From an uncultured Ruminococcus sp. (lineage in GTDB: Bacteria; Bacillota; Clostridia; Oscillospirales; Acutalibacteraceae): a stretch of DNA of 6,538 nucleotides. The stretch covers positions 1-6,538 of the forward strand of contig CALZCU010000052.1 of the NCBI GenBank assembly GCA_945632055.1. The letters run 5' to 3'. The translations under genes and the position numbers were made by a program. Below are positions 1 through 6,516 of this stretch, in pieces. The notes beneath the pieces were generated by a model. That model was not told the origin of the DNA. It worked only from the letters and a program-made list of their open reading frames with translations, and ran no database searches. Every line of letters starts with the position of its first letter. Within the stretch, counting starts at the first letter, position 1.

Positions 1-1341
1 ATAGTTGACCGCCTTTCTGTGGTGGTCAATCACGATAACACGCTTGAACTTTTCATAAAGCTCTGCGCTCTCAAGCGAATTTTTGAGGTGGGTGTCCACA
101 ATGACAAGCAGTGACCTCGGAGTTACCCCTCGGATTGCTTCGTCCGGGGAGATGAAAATATCGCTGTCAAGCCTGCTTTCGGCATAGGAAACAAGCTGTT
201 TTGCCATTGAGGTTTCCTTGTTGATAACGATTTTGCAGTAGCGGCGGAAGGATTTTTCCATAATGCACTGCAGTCCGATTGCAGAGCCTACGCAGTCAAG
301 GTCGGAAAAACGGTGTCCCATAATGTAGACCTTGTCGCAGTCCGTAACGGCACGGCTGACTGCGTTTGCAATCACACGCATACGCACCTTGCTCACCTTT
401 TCTGCGGCTGCGGCTGTTCCTCCGAAAAATTCGTAGCTGTTATCCTTGATAACGGCAACCTGATCGCCGCCCCTGCCCAGAGCCATTTCAAGCGCTTTTC
501 TTGCGTTCATTTCGCTGTCCCTGAGCTTTTTTGAACCTCTGCAAAGACCGACTGAGATTGTCGCCATATGGTTATTCACGCTGATGGAGCGGATCGTTTT
601 GAGAATCGGGAATTTCTGAGAAATCATCTTTTCAACATCGGATTCCCTGAAAATCACCATATATCTGTTTGTGCCGATTTTTTTGTAAAGCGCGCCGTAT
701 TCAGCCGCCCACTTCTGGAGATTTGTTTCAACAGTGAGCGAAACCTCGGAATATGCCTCGTCGGAGTCGCTTGAAAAATCCTCTGCATTGTCAAAGGTGA
801 TTATTGCAACGCAGGGCATTGTTGCGTGATATTCACGAAGCATTGACTTGTAATATGTATTTTCAATAAAATGACATATTACACCGTCACCGACCGACAG
901 GCAGAAAACTGTGTATTCTCTGCCGTCAACGGCAACATCTTCGCCCTCTCCGTCCTTGATGTCGTCAATCTCAAAGCCGGAAAGATAGGAGTTAATATCC
1001 TCGCCCTCAGGACTCTTTCCTCCGCACATCGCCTTTCGGAATCGGGCGTTGCACCAGAGAATATCTCCCTTTGCGCCTGCAACGGCAACAGGATATTTAT
1101 ATTTTTCAAGATGTTCGGGATCAAGCCCGCTGATTCTTTCGGCGGCAGCCTTTACAGTGCCGCTGATATAGCTGCGAAATCTAAGTGATAAGACGAAAAC
1201 TACCGTTACGGCGGCAACGGATATGCCAAGCTCCACATAACACAGCACAATGTTGTAATTATATGAAGCGAAGGTCATAAGCAGCATTACCGCAGCGAAA
1301 ATTATAAACCACGGAGTAAGCGTCCAATGTTTTTTTCTCAT
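1..1341 (-). CDS. gdpP: GdpP-type cyclic-di-AMP phosphodiesterase (partial, C-terminus outside window)
   Basis: This is a membrane-anchored DHH-family phosphodiesterase. The family hydrolyses cyclic-di-AMP to pApA and so affects potassium and osmotic balance and cell-wall stress. The 447 visible codons are open from the ATG to the window edge. Two hydrophobic segments (about residues 9-26 and 31-52) are followed by a PAS-like region (about 80-150). Next is a degenerate GGDEF domain whose signature reads RGGDQV (290-295), the form usual in GdpP and not expected to make c-di-GMP. The DHH domain then shows GHRFSDLD (342-349, metal ligands H343, D347, D349), DTH (416-418) and DHHR (439-442). The rest of DHH and all of DHHA1 lie beyond the edge; full-length relatives are about 650 residues. 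An AGAGGG ribosome site sits 5 nt before the ATG. It follows rnj by 51 nt without a terminator, so co-transcription is likely. The identification rests on domain order and motifs. Confidence 0.93.
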   Translation of the reverse strand, partial: MRKKHWTLTPWFIIFAAVMLLMTFASYNYNIVLCYVELGISVAAVTVVFVLSLRFRSYISGTVKAAAERISGLDPEHLEKYKYPVAVAGAKGDILWCNARFRKAMCGGKSPEGEDINSYLSGFEIDDIKDGEGEDVAVDGREYTVFCLSVGDGVICHFIENTYYKSMLREYHATMPCVAIITFDNAEDFSSDSDEAYSEVSLTVETNLQKWAAEYGALYKKIGTNRYMVIFRESDVEKMISQKFPILKTIRSISVNNHMATISVGLCRGSKKLRDSEMNARKALEMALGRGGDQVAVIKDNSYEFFGGTAAAAEKVSKVRMRVIANAVSRAVTDCDKVYIMGHRFSDLDCVGSAIGLQCIMEKSFRRYCKIVINKETSMAKQLVSYAESRLDSDIFISPDEAIRGVTPRSLLVIVDTHLKNSLESAELYEKFKRVIVIDHHRKAVNY

Positions 1342-1392
1342 AATGTCCCTCTGTATGCCAACGGTTGCCCGAAAAAACTCGGACAAAATATA

Positions 1393-3228
1393 TTATACTT
1401 CCTGTAAAATAGGAAGAATCATAGGTGCTCTGCGTGTGCGCTGACCAATCAGCTTAGCCACATCGTCTTTAATGCGGTTCTTGATTACGCCCCACTCGTG
1501 AATATTATTCTCGGCGCAGTCCTCAAGAATTGCAAGCGCAAGTTTCCTGACCTCGTCAAGAAGTCCCTCGCTCTCTCTGACATAGACAAAGCCTCTTGAA
1601 ACTATGTCGGGACCGCTGATTACATGGCCGTCATATACATCGAGCGACGCAACAATGATAATAAGTCCGTCCTGACCGAGATGCTTTCGGTCACGAAGTA
1701 CGATACTTCCCACATCGCCGACGCCGAGACCGTCAACGAACACCTTGCCTGCCTGAACGGGAGCAAGCTCCTTCATATAGTTTTCGCTGATTTCGACAAC
1801 ACTGCCGACATCTCCGATAAATATGTTCTTTCTGTCCATTCCGAGAAACTCGGCAAGCTCTGCGTGCTTTCTGAGGTGCTTCTGCTCGCCGTGAACGGGA
1901 ATAAAGTATTTCGGCTTCACAAGGCGGTGCATTATCTTAAGCTCCTCCTGACAGGCGTGTCCCGAAACATGAACCTCGTACATCGACTCATAAATCACCT
2001 TACAGCCCTTTTTGAGAAGCTCGTCTACTACATTTCCGACGGTTTTCTCGTTTCCGGGAATCGGATTTGCCGAGATGATTATGAAATCGCCCTCGCCGAC
2101 CATAACCTTGCGGTGGTCTGAATATGCCATTCTTGAGAGTGCGCTCATCGGCTCGCCCTGACTGCCCGTTGTGACAAGCACAACCTGCTGGGGCATATAC
2201 TTGTCGAGCATATCTATGTCAATGATGATATTTTCGGGGATATGGAGGTAGCCGAGCTTTTTGGCAACCTCCATATAGTTAACCATACTTCTGCCCGAAA
2301 AAGCAACCTTTCTGCCGTACTTTTCAGCACAGTTGATAATCTGCTGTACTCTGTTGACATTTGAAGCAAAGGTGGCAATAATAATTCTGTAGTTTTCTGC
2401 GCTCTTGAACAGACTGTCAAGGCTGTCAGACACCATTCTTTCGGTAGGCGTATAGCCGGGACGGTTTGCGTTTGTGCTTTCTGCGAGAAGTGCCAGAACG
2501 CCCTCATCACCTATTTTTGCAAGGCTTGAAAGGTCAATCATATCTCCCGTAATCGGTGTGCAGTCAATTTTGAAATCACCTGTGTGAATTATTGTTCCTG
2601 CGGGAGTTCTGATTGCAAAGGCAACTGCGTCGGGAATAGAATGGTTTACATGAATGAACTGCACGCTCATACAGCCGAGCCTGATTGTATCGCCTGCATT
2701 GACAACATTGAGCTGTGACTTGTTGAACAGACTGTGCTCTCTGAGCTTGTTGCCGACAAGACCGAGTGTGAGCGGAGTTCCATAGATTGGAACATTTACC
2801 TTTGAGAGAAGAAAAGGCAGACCGCCGATGTGATCCTCGTGACCGTGAGTAAGCACAATGCCCTTTACTCTCTCGTAATTCTGCTCAATGTAGGAAAAAT
2901 CGGGGATGACAAGGTCAACTCCGAGCATATCTCCGTCAGGGAAAGCCATTCCGCAGTCAACGATTATAATATCGTTTTCACATTCAATGAGGGTGATATT
3001 TTTTCCGATCTCGTTAAGTCCGCCGAGAAAGGCAATCTTAACGGACGGCTTTATTATCTCTTTCTGAATCAGATTCTTTGAGTAAGGCATTTTTTTGTAA
3101 TTCTTTTTTCCGTTCTGAGCAAAGTTCTTTCCTCTGCCCTTTGAATACTGCTTTGAATTGTATTTTTTACCCTTTGAGTACCTGTTTTGCTTCATATCAT
3201 AATTATCTTTTCTTGTTTCTGTACTCAC
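1393..3228 (-). CDS. rnj: Ribonuclease J
   Basis: RNase J is a cytoplasmic metallo-beta-lactamase/beta-CASP nuclease with 5'-to-3' exonuclease and endonuclease activity, central to mRNA decay and rRNA/tRNA maturation in Firmicutes. The 611-residue protein, counted from the GTG, carries HGHEDH (H128, H130, D132, H133), H196 and D218 in the lactamase fold, then SGHA (H424) and PVHGEQKH (H446). These match the two-zinc ligands of Bacillus RNase J1 with a constant offset. The beta-CASP part is about residues 250-420, and a C-terminal domain follows to LQEV. The first 50-odd residues are additional to the roughly 555-residue norm and are rich in Lys, Asn, Gln, Tyr, Gly and Ser, so probably a disordered RNA- or partner-binding tail. 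The GTG start was chosen because GGAGGT lies 6 nt upstream. A longer reading from a TTG at 3315 has no such site, and an ATG at 3195 has only a weak one. gdpP follows 51 nt downstream. Confidence 0.96.
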   Translation of the reverse strand: MSTETRKDNYDMKQNRYSKGKKYNSKQYSKGRGKNFAQNGKKNYKKMPYSKNLIQKEIIKPSVKIAFLGGLNEIGKNITLIECENDIIIVDCGMAFPDGDMLGVDLVIPDFSYIEQNYERVKGIVLTHGHEDHIGGLPFLLSKVNVPIYGTPLTLGLVGNKLREHSLFNKSQLNVVNAGDTIRLGCMSVQFIHVNHSIPDAVAFAIRTPAGTIIHTGDFKIDCTPITGDMIDLSSLAKIGDEGVLALLAESTNANRPGYTPTERMVSDSLDSLFKSAENYRIIIATFASNVNRVQQIINCAEKYGRKVAFSGRSMVNYMEVAKKLGYLHIPENIIIDIDMLDKYMPQQVVLVTTGSQGEPMSALSRMAYSDHRKVMVGEGDFIIISANPIPGNEKTVGNVVDELLKKGCKVIYESMYEVHVSGHACQEELKIMHRLVKPKYFIPVHGEQKHLRKHAELAEFLGMDRKNIFIGDVGSVVEISENYMKELAPVQAGKVFVDGLGVGDVGSIVLRDRKHLGQDGLIIIVASLDVYDGHVISGPDIVSRGFVYVRESEGLLDEVRKLALAILEDCAENNIHEWGVIKNRIKDDVAKLIGQRTRRAPMILPILQEV

Positions 3229-3234
3229 AAATTT

Positions 3235-3240
3235 ACCTCC
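3235..3240 (-). promoter_or_regulatory. Ribosome binding site that fixes the rnj GTG start
   Basis: The minus strand reads GGAGGT, then a 6-nt AAATTT spacer, then GTG. This is a near-consensus Shine-Dalgarno at good spacing, and it decides for the GTG at 3228 over the in-frame TTG at 3315 and the ATG at 3195. Confidence 0.85.
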
Positions 3241-3466
3241 GTAATCATTAGAATTTTTAACAGACAGCGTATGAATAAGCCGTATTCGATATTGAGCATT
3301 ATACTCCGCTGTCAAAATATATTCAGGTCAGCCTTTCTCCCTGCCAAAGACGAATATTATGCGCTCATATTCATAGAAGGAAAAGGCTGTTCCCGATAAT
3401 AATCCGCAAGCATCATACGGATTTTATTTCATTATTAATAAAGATTATATTATTCCGAGTATATAT
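3241..3466 (-). promoter_or_regulatory. Long, potentially structured 5' leader of the rnj-gdpP mRNA
   Basis: If transcription starts near 3466, the mRNA carries about 240 nt before the rnj GTG. In minus-strand order three inverted repeats could form hairpins. The first pairs AATCCG (3418-3423) with CGGATT (3401-3406). The second has an outer stem CAGCCTTT/AAAGGCTG (3382-3389 with 3329-3336) and an inner GAATAT/ATATTC (3367-3372 with 3352-3357) joined by asymmetric internal loops. The third pairs GACAGCG/CGCTGTC (3307-3313 with 3263-3269), continued after a 3-nt bulge by five further pairs. No known riboswitch class is recognised, in particular not the ydaO c-di-AMP motif. The inverted repeats are visible; a regulatory role is inference. 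Confidence 0.4.
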
Positions 3467-3473
3467 TCATTAT

Positions 3474-3503
3474 ATTTTAACGCAAATCACAGCCCTGTGT
3501 CAA
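3474..3503 (-). promoter_or_regulatory. Putative sigma-A promoter for rnj
   Basis: On the minus strand a perfect -35 TTGACA (3503-3498) is followed after 18 nt by -10 TAAAAT (3479-3474), five of six matches to TATAAT. Further -10-like elements follow downstream (TATAAT at 3474-3469, and TATACT at 3463-3458 with TTGCGT 16 nt upstream), so the exact start may differ by 10-20 nt. No start site has been measured. Confidence 0.55.
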
Positions 3504-3553
3504 GGCGGTAAAAGAATTATAACCCATTATTTTGAAAACATAACGGAAATAAA

Positions 3554-3570
3554 ATTATCTGTCTGATAAT
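3554..3570. repeat. Short perfect inverted repeat in the divergent intergenic region
   Basis: ATTATC (3554-3559) and GATAAT (3565-3570) are perfect inverted arms around a 5-nt centre TGTCT. It lies between the divergent promoters, about 50 bp upstream of the rnhA -35 and about 50 bp upstream of the rnj -35. It could bind a dimeric regulator, but it is short, AT-rich and matches no operator I recognise, so chance is a real possibility. Confidence 0.3.
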
Positions 3571-3616
3571 ATTATGCGCCGCTTTGAGCAAAATAATAAC
3601 TAAATCCAAATAAAGG

Positions 3617-3645
3617 TTGCATTTGTCATTTGAGCGTATTATAAT
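3617..3645 (+). promoter_or_regulatory. Putative sigma-A promoter for the rnhA-iscS-iscU operon
   Basis: A -35 TTGCAT (3617-3622) and a perfect -10 TATAAT (3640-3645) are separated by exactly 17 nt. Transcription would start near 3652, leaving a leader of only about 24 nt that contains the rnhA ribosome site. No iscR gene or recognisable IscR operator is seen. Confidence 0.65.
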
Positions 3646-3663
3646 ATTAGAGAACGCCAAAAA

Positions 3664-3668
3664 AGGAG
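3664..3668 (+). promoter_or_regulatory. Ribosome binding site that fixes the rnhA TTG start
   Basis: AGGAG within an A-rich run lies 7 nt upstream of TTG at 3676. No ATG or GTG with comparable context starts the RNase H fold, which begins within a few residues of the TTG, so the TTG is the supported initiator. Confidence 0.8.
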
Positions 3669-3675
3669 AATACGC

Positions 3676-4113
3676 TTGAAACAGGTTGAAATTTTTACTG
3701 ACGGCGCTTGCAGCGGAAATCCCGGTCCGGGTGGCTGGGGTGCTGTTCTGAGATATAACGGTCACGAAAGGGAGCTTTCCGGCGGAGAAGCCGACACCAC
3801 CAACAACCGAATGGAGCTTTGTGCTGTAATCAATGCGCTCGAGGCGCTCAAGGAGCCGTGCAGCGTAACTCTCTACAGCGACTCGCAGTATGTCTGCAAC
3901 GCTCTCAAGCTCGGCTGGGCTAAAAAGTGGAAGGCAAATAACTGGATGCGTAACAAAAAAGAGCCTGCGCTGAATCCCGAATTATGGGACAGGCTGCTTA
4001 AGCTCTGTGAAATCCACGAGGTTGAGGTTGTCTGGGTTAAAGGCCACGCAGGTCATCCCGAAAACGAAAGATGTGACCGTCTTGCCGTTGCAGCGGCACA
4101 GAAGTATTCATAA
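3676..4113 (+). CDS. rnhA: Ribonuclease HI
   Basis: RNase HI cuts the RNA strand of RNA:DNA hybrids and so removes R-loops and primer remnants in the cytoplasm. At 145 residues it is the size of single-domain bacterial enzymes. The catalytic set is complete: D9 in [17 protein letters not shown]47 in NNRMEL, D69 in YSDSQYV, H124 in KGHAGH and D134 in ERCDRLA, almost exactly at the Escherichia coli positions. The Trp/Lys-rich stretch at about 78-95 corresponds to the basic protrusion that grips hybrid substrate, so this is the E. coli-like type without the N-terminal hybrid-binding domain of many Firmicute RNase HI proteins. Translation begins at TTG, supported by AGGAG 7 nt upstream. It is the first gene of the plus-strand operon, and iscS follows 28 nt after its stop. 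The link to Fe-S assembly appears positional rather than functional. Confidence 0.96.
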   Translation: MKQVEIFTDGACSGNPGPGGWGAVLRYNGHERELSGGEADTTNNRMELCAVINALEALKEPCSVTLYSDSQYVCNALKLGWAKKWKANNWMRNKKEPALNPELWDRLLKLCEIHEVEVVWVKGHAGHPENERCDRLAVAAAQKYS

Positions 4114-4141
4114 TTTAATTTATTTTTCAAAGGTGATATAT

Positions 4142-5335
4142 ATGAGAAATATTTATGCCGATAACTCGGCTACAACAGCTCTTGCACCCTCGGTGCTTGA
4201 AAAGATGATGCCCTACCTCACTGAGGTTTACGGCAATCCGTCAAGCCTTTACCGCATAGGCGGAAAAGCAAAGGAAGCTGTTGAGAACGCAAGAGAAAAT
4301 ATTGCTAAAAATCTCGGAGCAAAATATCCGAGCGAAATTTTCTTTACATCGGGCGGAAGTGAATCCGACAACTGGGCTTTAAAGGGCGTATGCCACGCAC
4401 TCAGAGCTAAGGGCAAAAAGCACATAATCACTTCAAAATTTGAGCATCACGCAATCCTGCACACCTGTCAGGCTCTTGAAAAGGACGGCTTTGAGGTAAC
4501 CTACCTCGATGTTTACGAAAACGGCATTGTTCGTCCCGAAGATGTTGAAAACGCAATTCGTGAGGATACGGCTATTGTATCTATTATGTATGCTAACAAC
4601 GAAATCGGCACAATCCAGCCGATTCCCGAAATAGGCGCAATCTGCAAAAAGCACGGCGTTCTTTTTCACACCGACGCTGTTCAGGCGGCAGGCTATGTTA
4701 AGATTAATGTTGTTGAGCAGAATATTGATTTGCTCTCTATGACCGCTCACAAAATTCACGGTCCGAAGGGCTGCGGATTGCTCTATGTAAGACGGGGTGT
4801 TAAGATTGACAACCTTATCGAGGGCGGCGCACAGGAGAGAAACAAACGAGCAGGCACTGAAAATGTTGCAGGCATTGTCGGTCTTGACGCTGCACTCCAG
4901 CTTTCTGTCGATACAATGGAAGAGCGAAATGCAAAGCTTATTAAAATGCGTGACCGTCTTATTGACGGACTTCTCAAAATTGAGCGTTCAAGAATCAACG
5001 GCGACAGAGTGCACAGACTCCCATGCAATGTCAATATGTGCTTTGAGGGAATTGAGGGCGAAAGCCTTTTGTTAAGGCTCGACCTTTGCGGTATTTCTGC
5101 TTCCTCAGGCTCAGCCTGCACATCGGGAAGCCTTGACCCGAGCCATGTTCTGCTTGCAATCGGACTTCCCCACGAAATTGCGCACGGCAGTATGCGCCTT
5201 TCATTCTCGGACGAGAACACCGAGGAGGATATTGATTATATCCTTGAAAAAGTACCCGAAATAGTAAGCTATTTAAGAGCTATGTCACCGCTTTGGGAAA
5301 AAATCAAAGCAGACGAAGCGGCGCAGAACTCTTGA
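4142..5335 (+). CDS. iscS: Cysteine desulfurase, IscS/NifS class I
   Basis: This is a PLP-dependent cytosolic enzyme that converts L-cysteine to alanine and carries the sulfur as a persulfide to the IscU scaffold. Its 397 residues are typical. PLP-site residues are visible: H102 in EHHAIL (ring stacking), N153 in ANNEIG, D178 and Q181 in HTDAVQ, and the Schiff-base lysine K204 in [10 protein letters not shown]. The persulfide cysteine is C326 in [17 protein letters not shown], on the long mobile loop that marks class I rather than SufS-type class II enzymes. The ATG was chosen because AAAGGTG lies 6 nt upstream and the fold starts at once with [10 protein letters not shown]. An in-frame extension back to 4007 only overlaps rnhA. 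iscU follows after 40 nt, which makes Fe-S cluster synthesis the likely role, with tRNA thiolation as a possible second duty. NifS is an alternative name, but no nitrogenase genes are seen. Confidence 0.95.
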   Translation: MRNIYADNSATTALAPSVLEKMMPYLTEVYGNPSSLYRIGGKAKEAVENARENIAKNLGAKYPSEIFFTSGGSESDNWALKGVCHALRAKGKKHIITSKFEHHAILHTCQALEKDGFEVTYLDVYENGIVRPEDVENAIREDTAIVSIMYANNEIGTIQPIPEIGAICKKHGVLFHTDAVQAAGYVKINVVEQNIDLLSMTAHKIHGPKGCGLLYVRRGVKIDNLIEGGAQERNKRAGTENVAGIVGLDAALQLSVDTMEERNAKLIKMRDRLIDGLLKIERSRINGDRVHRLPCNVNMCFEGIEGESLLLRLDLCGISASSGSACTSGSLDPSHVLLAIGLPHEIAHGSMRLSFSDENTEEDIDYILEKVPEIVSYLRAMSPLWEKIKADEAAQNS

Positions 5336-5375
5336 TATATAGATATATATAAATTTTAAGGAGGTTTAAGATATT

Positions 5376-5804
5376 ATGGCATATTCTGAAAAGGTTATGG
5401 ACCATTTTGCAAATCCTCGCAATGTCGGCGAGATTGAAAACGCTGACGGTATCGGCGAGGTTGGCAACTCCAAATGCGGAGATATTATGAAAATGTACAT
5501 TAAGGTTGAGAACGATGTCATCACCGATGTCAAGTTCAAAACCTTTGGCTGCGGTGCGGCAATCGCAACAAGCAGTATGGCTACAGAGATGATTAAGGGC
5601 AAGTCAATAAGCGACGCACTCAAGCTCACAAACAAGGCTGTTATGGAGGCTCTTGACGGACTTCCGCCTGTCAAGGTTCACTGCTCTGTGCTTGCCGAGC
5701 AGGCAATCAAGGCGGCTATCTCAGACTACTACACAAAAAAAGGCATCGACCCCGAACCATTCGTCGGAAAGGTTCCCGAATGTGACGAGTGCGCCTGCCA
5801 CTGA
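5376..5804 (+). CDS. iscU: Fe-S cluster assembly scaffold IscU (NifU N-terminal type)
   Basis: IscU is the small scaffold on which Fe-S clusters are built from IscS-derived sulfur before transfer to apoproteins. The 142-residue protein has the three cluster-binding cysteines: C34 in NSKCGD (with D36), C59 in FGCGAA and C103 in VHCSVLAEQA (with H102). LPPVK at 96-100 is the segment bound by the HscA chaperone in proteobacteria. The tail adds three cysteines, C136, C139 and C141, in ECDECACH, absent from E. coli IscU. The gene lacks the C-terminal thioredoxin-like Nfu domain of full NifU. AAGGAGG lies upstream of the ATG with an 11-nt spacer, somewhat long. The 40-nt gap after iscS contains an alternating AT tract but no terminator, so the pair is probably co-transcribed. 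A hairpin follows the stop. The SufU alternative is less likely because LPPVK and the VHCSVLA context are IscU-like. Confidence 0.94.
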   Translation: MAYSEKVMDHFANPRNVGEIENADGIGEVGNSKCGDIMKMYIKVENDVITDVKFKTFGCGAAIATSSMATEMIKGKSISDALKLTNKAVMEALDGLPPVKVHCSVLAEQAIKAAISDYYTKKGIDPEPFVGKVPECDECACH

Positions 5805-5817
5805 TTATTATAAACAA

Positions 5818-5857
5818 ATACCTTGCGTCAACCAAAATGATGCAAGGTATATTTTCT
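5818..5857 (+). terminator. Rho-independent terminator after iscU
   Basis: A 13-pair stem with one G-U pair (5818-5830 with 5838-5850, outer arms ATACCTTGC/GCAAGGTAT) encloses a 7-nt loop ACCAAAA and is followed by ATTTTCT. It begins 13 nt after the iscU stop. The T tract is short, so some read-through into the next gene is possible. Confidence 0.65.
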
Positions 5858-5884
5858 ATACGGTCTACATAACGAGGTATAATT

Positions 5885-6445
5885 ATGAACAGCTATGTAT
5901 TAATTGCAGGAGTTAATGGAACGGGCAAAACAAGCCTGCGTGGTGTTCTTGAAGGTCAGGGAGTTCTGCTCGGTCACATTATTGACGCAGACGCCATTGC
6001 AAAGCAAAATAATTATGACAACATTAAAGCCGGCAAAATGGCAATAAGTGAAATTAACTATTGCCTTGAAAATAATCTTTCCTTTACACAGGAAACAACG
6101 CTTTCAGGTCACCGAACCGAGCGCACAATCCGTCAGGCAAGGAAGCAGGGCTATATGGTCACTATGTACTATGTAGGATTAAACTCAAAGGAGGAAAGTC
6201 TGAGCCGTATTGCTAACCGTGTGAGAAAAGGCGGACACAGTATTCCCAAAGATGATGTTATCCGCCGTTTCAACAAGCGTACCGATTCGCTGAAAGAAAT
6301 CCTTCCGCTGTGCGATAAGGTTATTTTTTATGACAACGAAAACGGTTTTGTCAAGGTAGCGGAAATTACAAATAACAAATTCAGCTACACAAATGGATAC
6401 CGTCCTCAGTGGCTTGATCAGATAAAAAAAGAACTATCACTCTAA
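5885..6445 (+). CDS. Zeta-toxin-like P-loop kinase / predicted ATPase (COG4185-like)
   Basis: This 186-residue protein has a Walker A loop at its N-terminus, GVNGTGKT (9-16, K15 and T16 contacting nucleotide). It continues with D34 and D36 in IIDADAIAK, ETTLSG (70-75), and a basic lid-like stretch RIANRVRKGGHSIP (108-121) followed by RR at 127-128 and R132. This order resembles zeta/PezT-type kinases and the COG4185 predicted ATPases. Zeta toxins phosphorylate UDP-N-acetylglucosamine and poison cell-wall synthesis, but many COG4185 members have no tested activity. There is no signal peptide or membrane segment. GAGGT lies 6 nt before the ATG. It starts 80 nt after iscU, beyond a likely terminator, and is followed by its own hairpin, so it seems monocistronic. 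No epsilon- or PezA-like antitoxin is adjacent in the window. The fold is fairly sure; toxin activity is not. Confidence 0.75.
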   Translation: MNSYVLIAGVNGTGKTSLRGVLEGQGVLLGHIIDADAIAKQNNYDNIKAGKMAISEINYCLENNLSFTQETTLSGHRTERTIRQARKQGYMVTMYYVGLNSKEESLSRIANRVRKGGHSIPKDDVIRRFNKRTDSLKEILPLCDKVIFYDNENGFVKVAEITNNKFSYTNGYRPQWLDQIKKELSL

Positions 6446-6470
6446 AAGTCGAGTGTTTACCTATAAGGTA

Positions 6471-6516
6471 AAATGCCGCCTGTTGTATTCATCAACAAGC
6501 GGCATTTATTATTTAA
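6471..6516 (+). terminator. Rho-independent terminator after the zeta-like gene
   Basis: Arms at 6471-6485 and 6493-6507 pair over 15 positions with one C-A mismatch (6480/6498) around a 7-nt loop TATTCAT, followed by the T-rich tail ATTATTTAAT. The arms begin with AAATGCCGC and end with GCGGCATTT, so a weaker terminator in the opposite direction is possible. A smaller hairpin (TTTACC 6456-6461 with GGTAAA 6467-6472) precedes it and overlaps by two bases. The rest of the window to 6538 shows nothing I can name. Confidence 0.75.

Noticed and set aside
871..1188. Open frames on the plus strand opposite gdpP.
   Set aside because: They are antisense shadows of a frame with clear PAS, GGDEF and DHH motifs, and they lack ribosome sites and recognisable motifs.
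1624..2121. A 165-codon plus-strand frame opposite rnj.
   Set aside because: It is antisense to the conserved beta-CASP region of RNase J and shows no family features, so it is a shadow.
3229..3315. Longer rnj reading frame beginning at a TTG at 3315 (29 extra residues).
   Set aside because: There is no Shine-Dalgarno before the TTG, while GGAGGT sits 6 nt before the GTG at 3228. The extra stretch also overlaps the third potential hairpin of the leader.
3298..3315. A second rnj promoter from TTGACA (3315-3310) and TATAAT (3303-3298).
   Set aside because: The two elements are only 6 nt apart, far from the required 16-18, and no good -35 lies at the right distance from the TATAAT.
3357..3416. 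A 19-codon upstream reading frame in the rnj leader (minus strand, beginning MMLADYY).
   Set aside because: No ribosome binding site precedes its ATG, and short frames like this occur by chance. It deserves notice only if it proves conserved.
3241..3466. A ydaO-type c-di-AMP riboswitch controlling the gdpP operon.
   Set aside because: The conserved sequence blocks of that class are not recognisable in the leader.
4783..5220. A 145-codon minus-strand frame opposite iscS.
   Set aside because: It mirrors the codon bias of iscS, including the active-site cysteine loop, and has no independent evidence.
5336..5354. Alternating AT tract between iscS and iscU as a possible promoter or processing site.
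   Set aside because: It contains TATA-like words, but no -35 with proper spacing was recognised; AT-rich spacers are common here.
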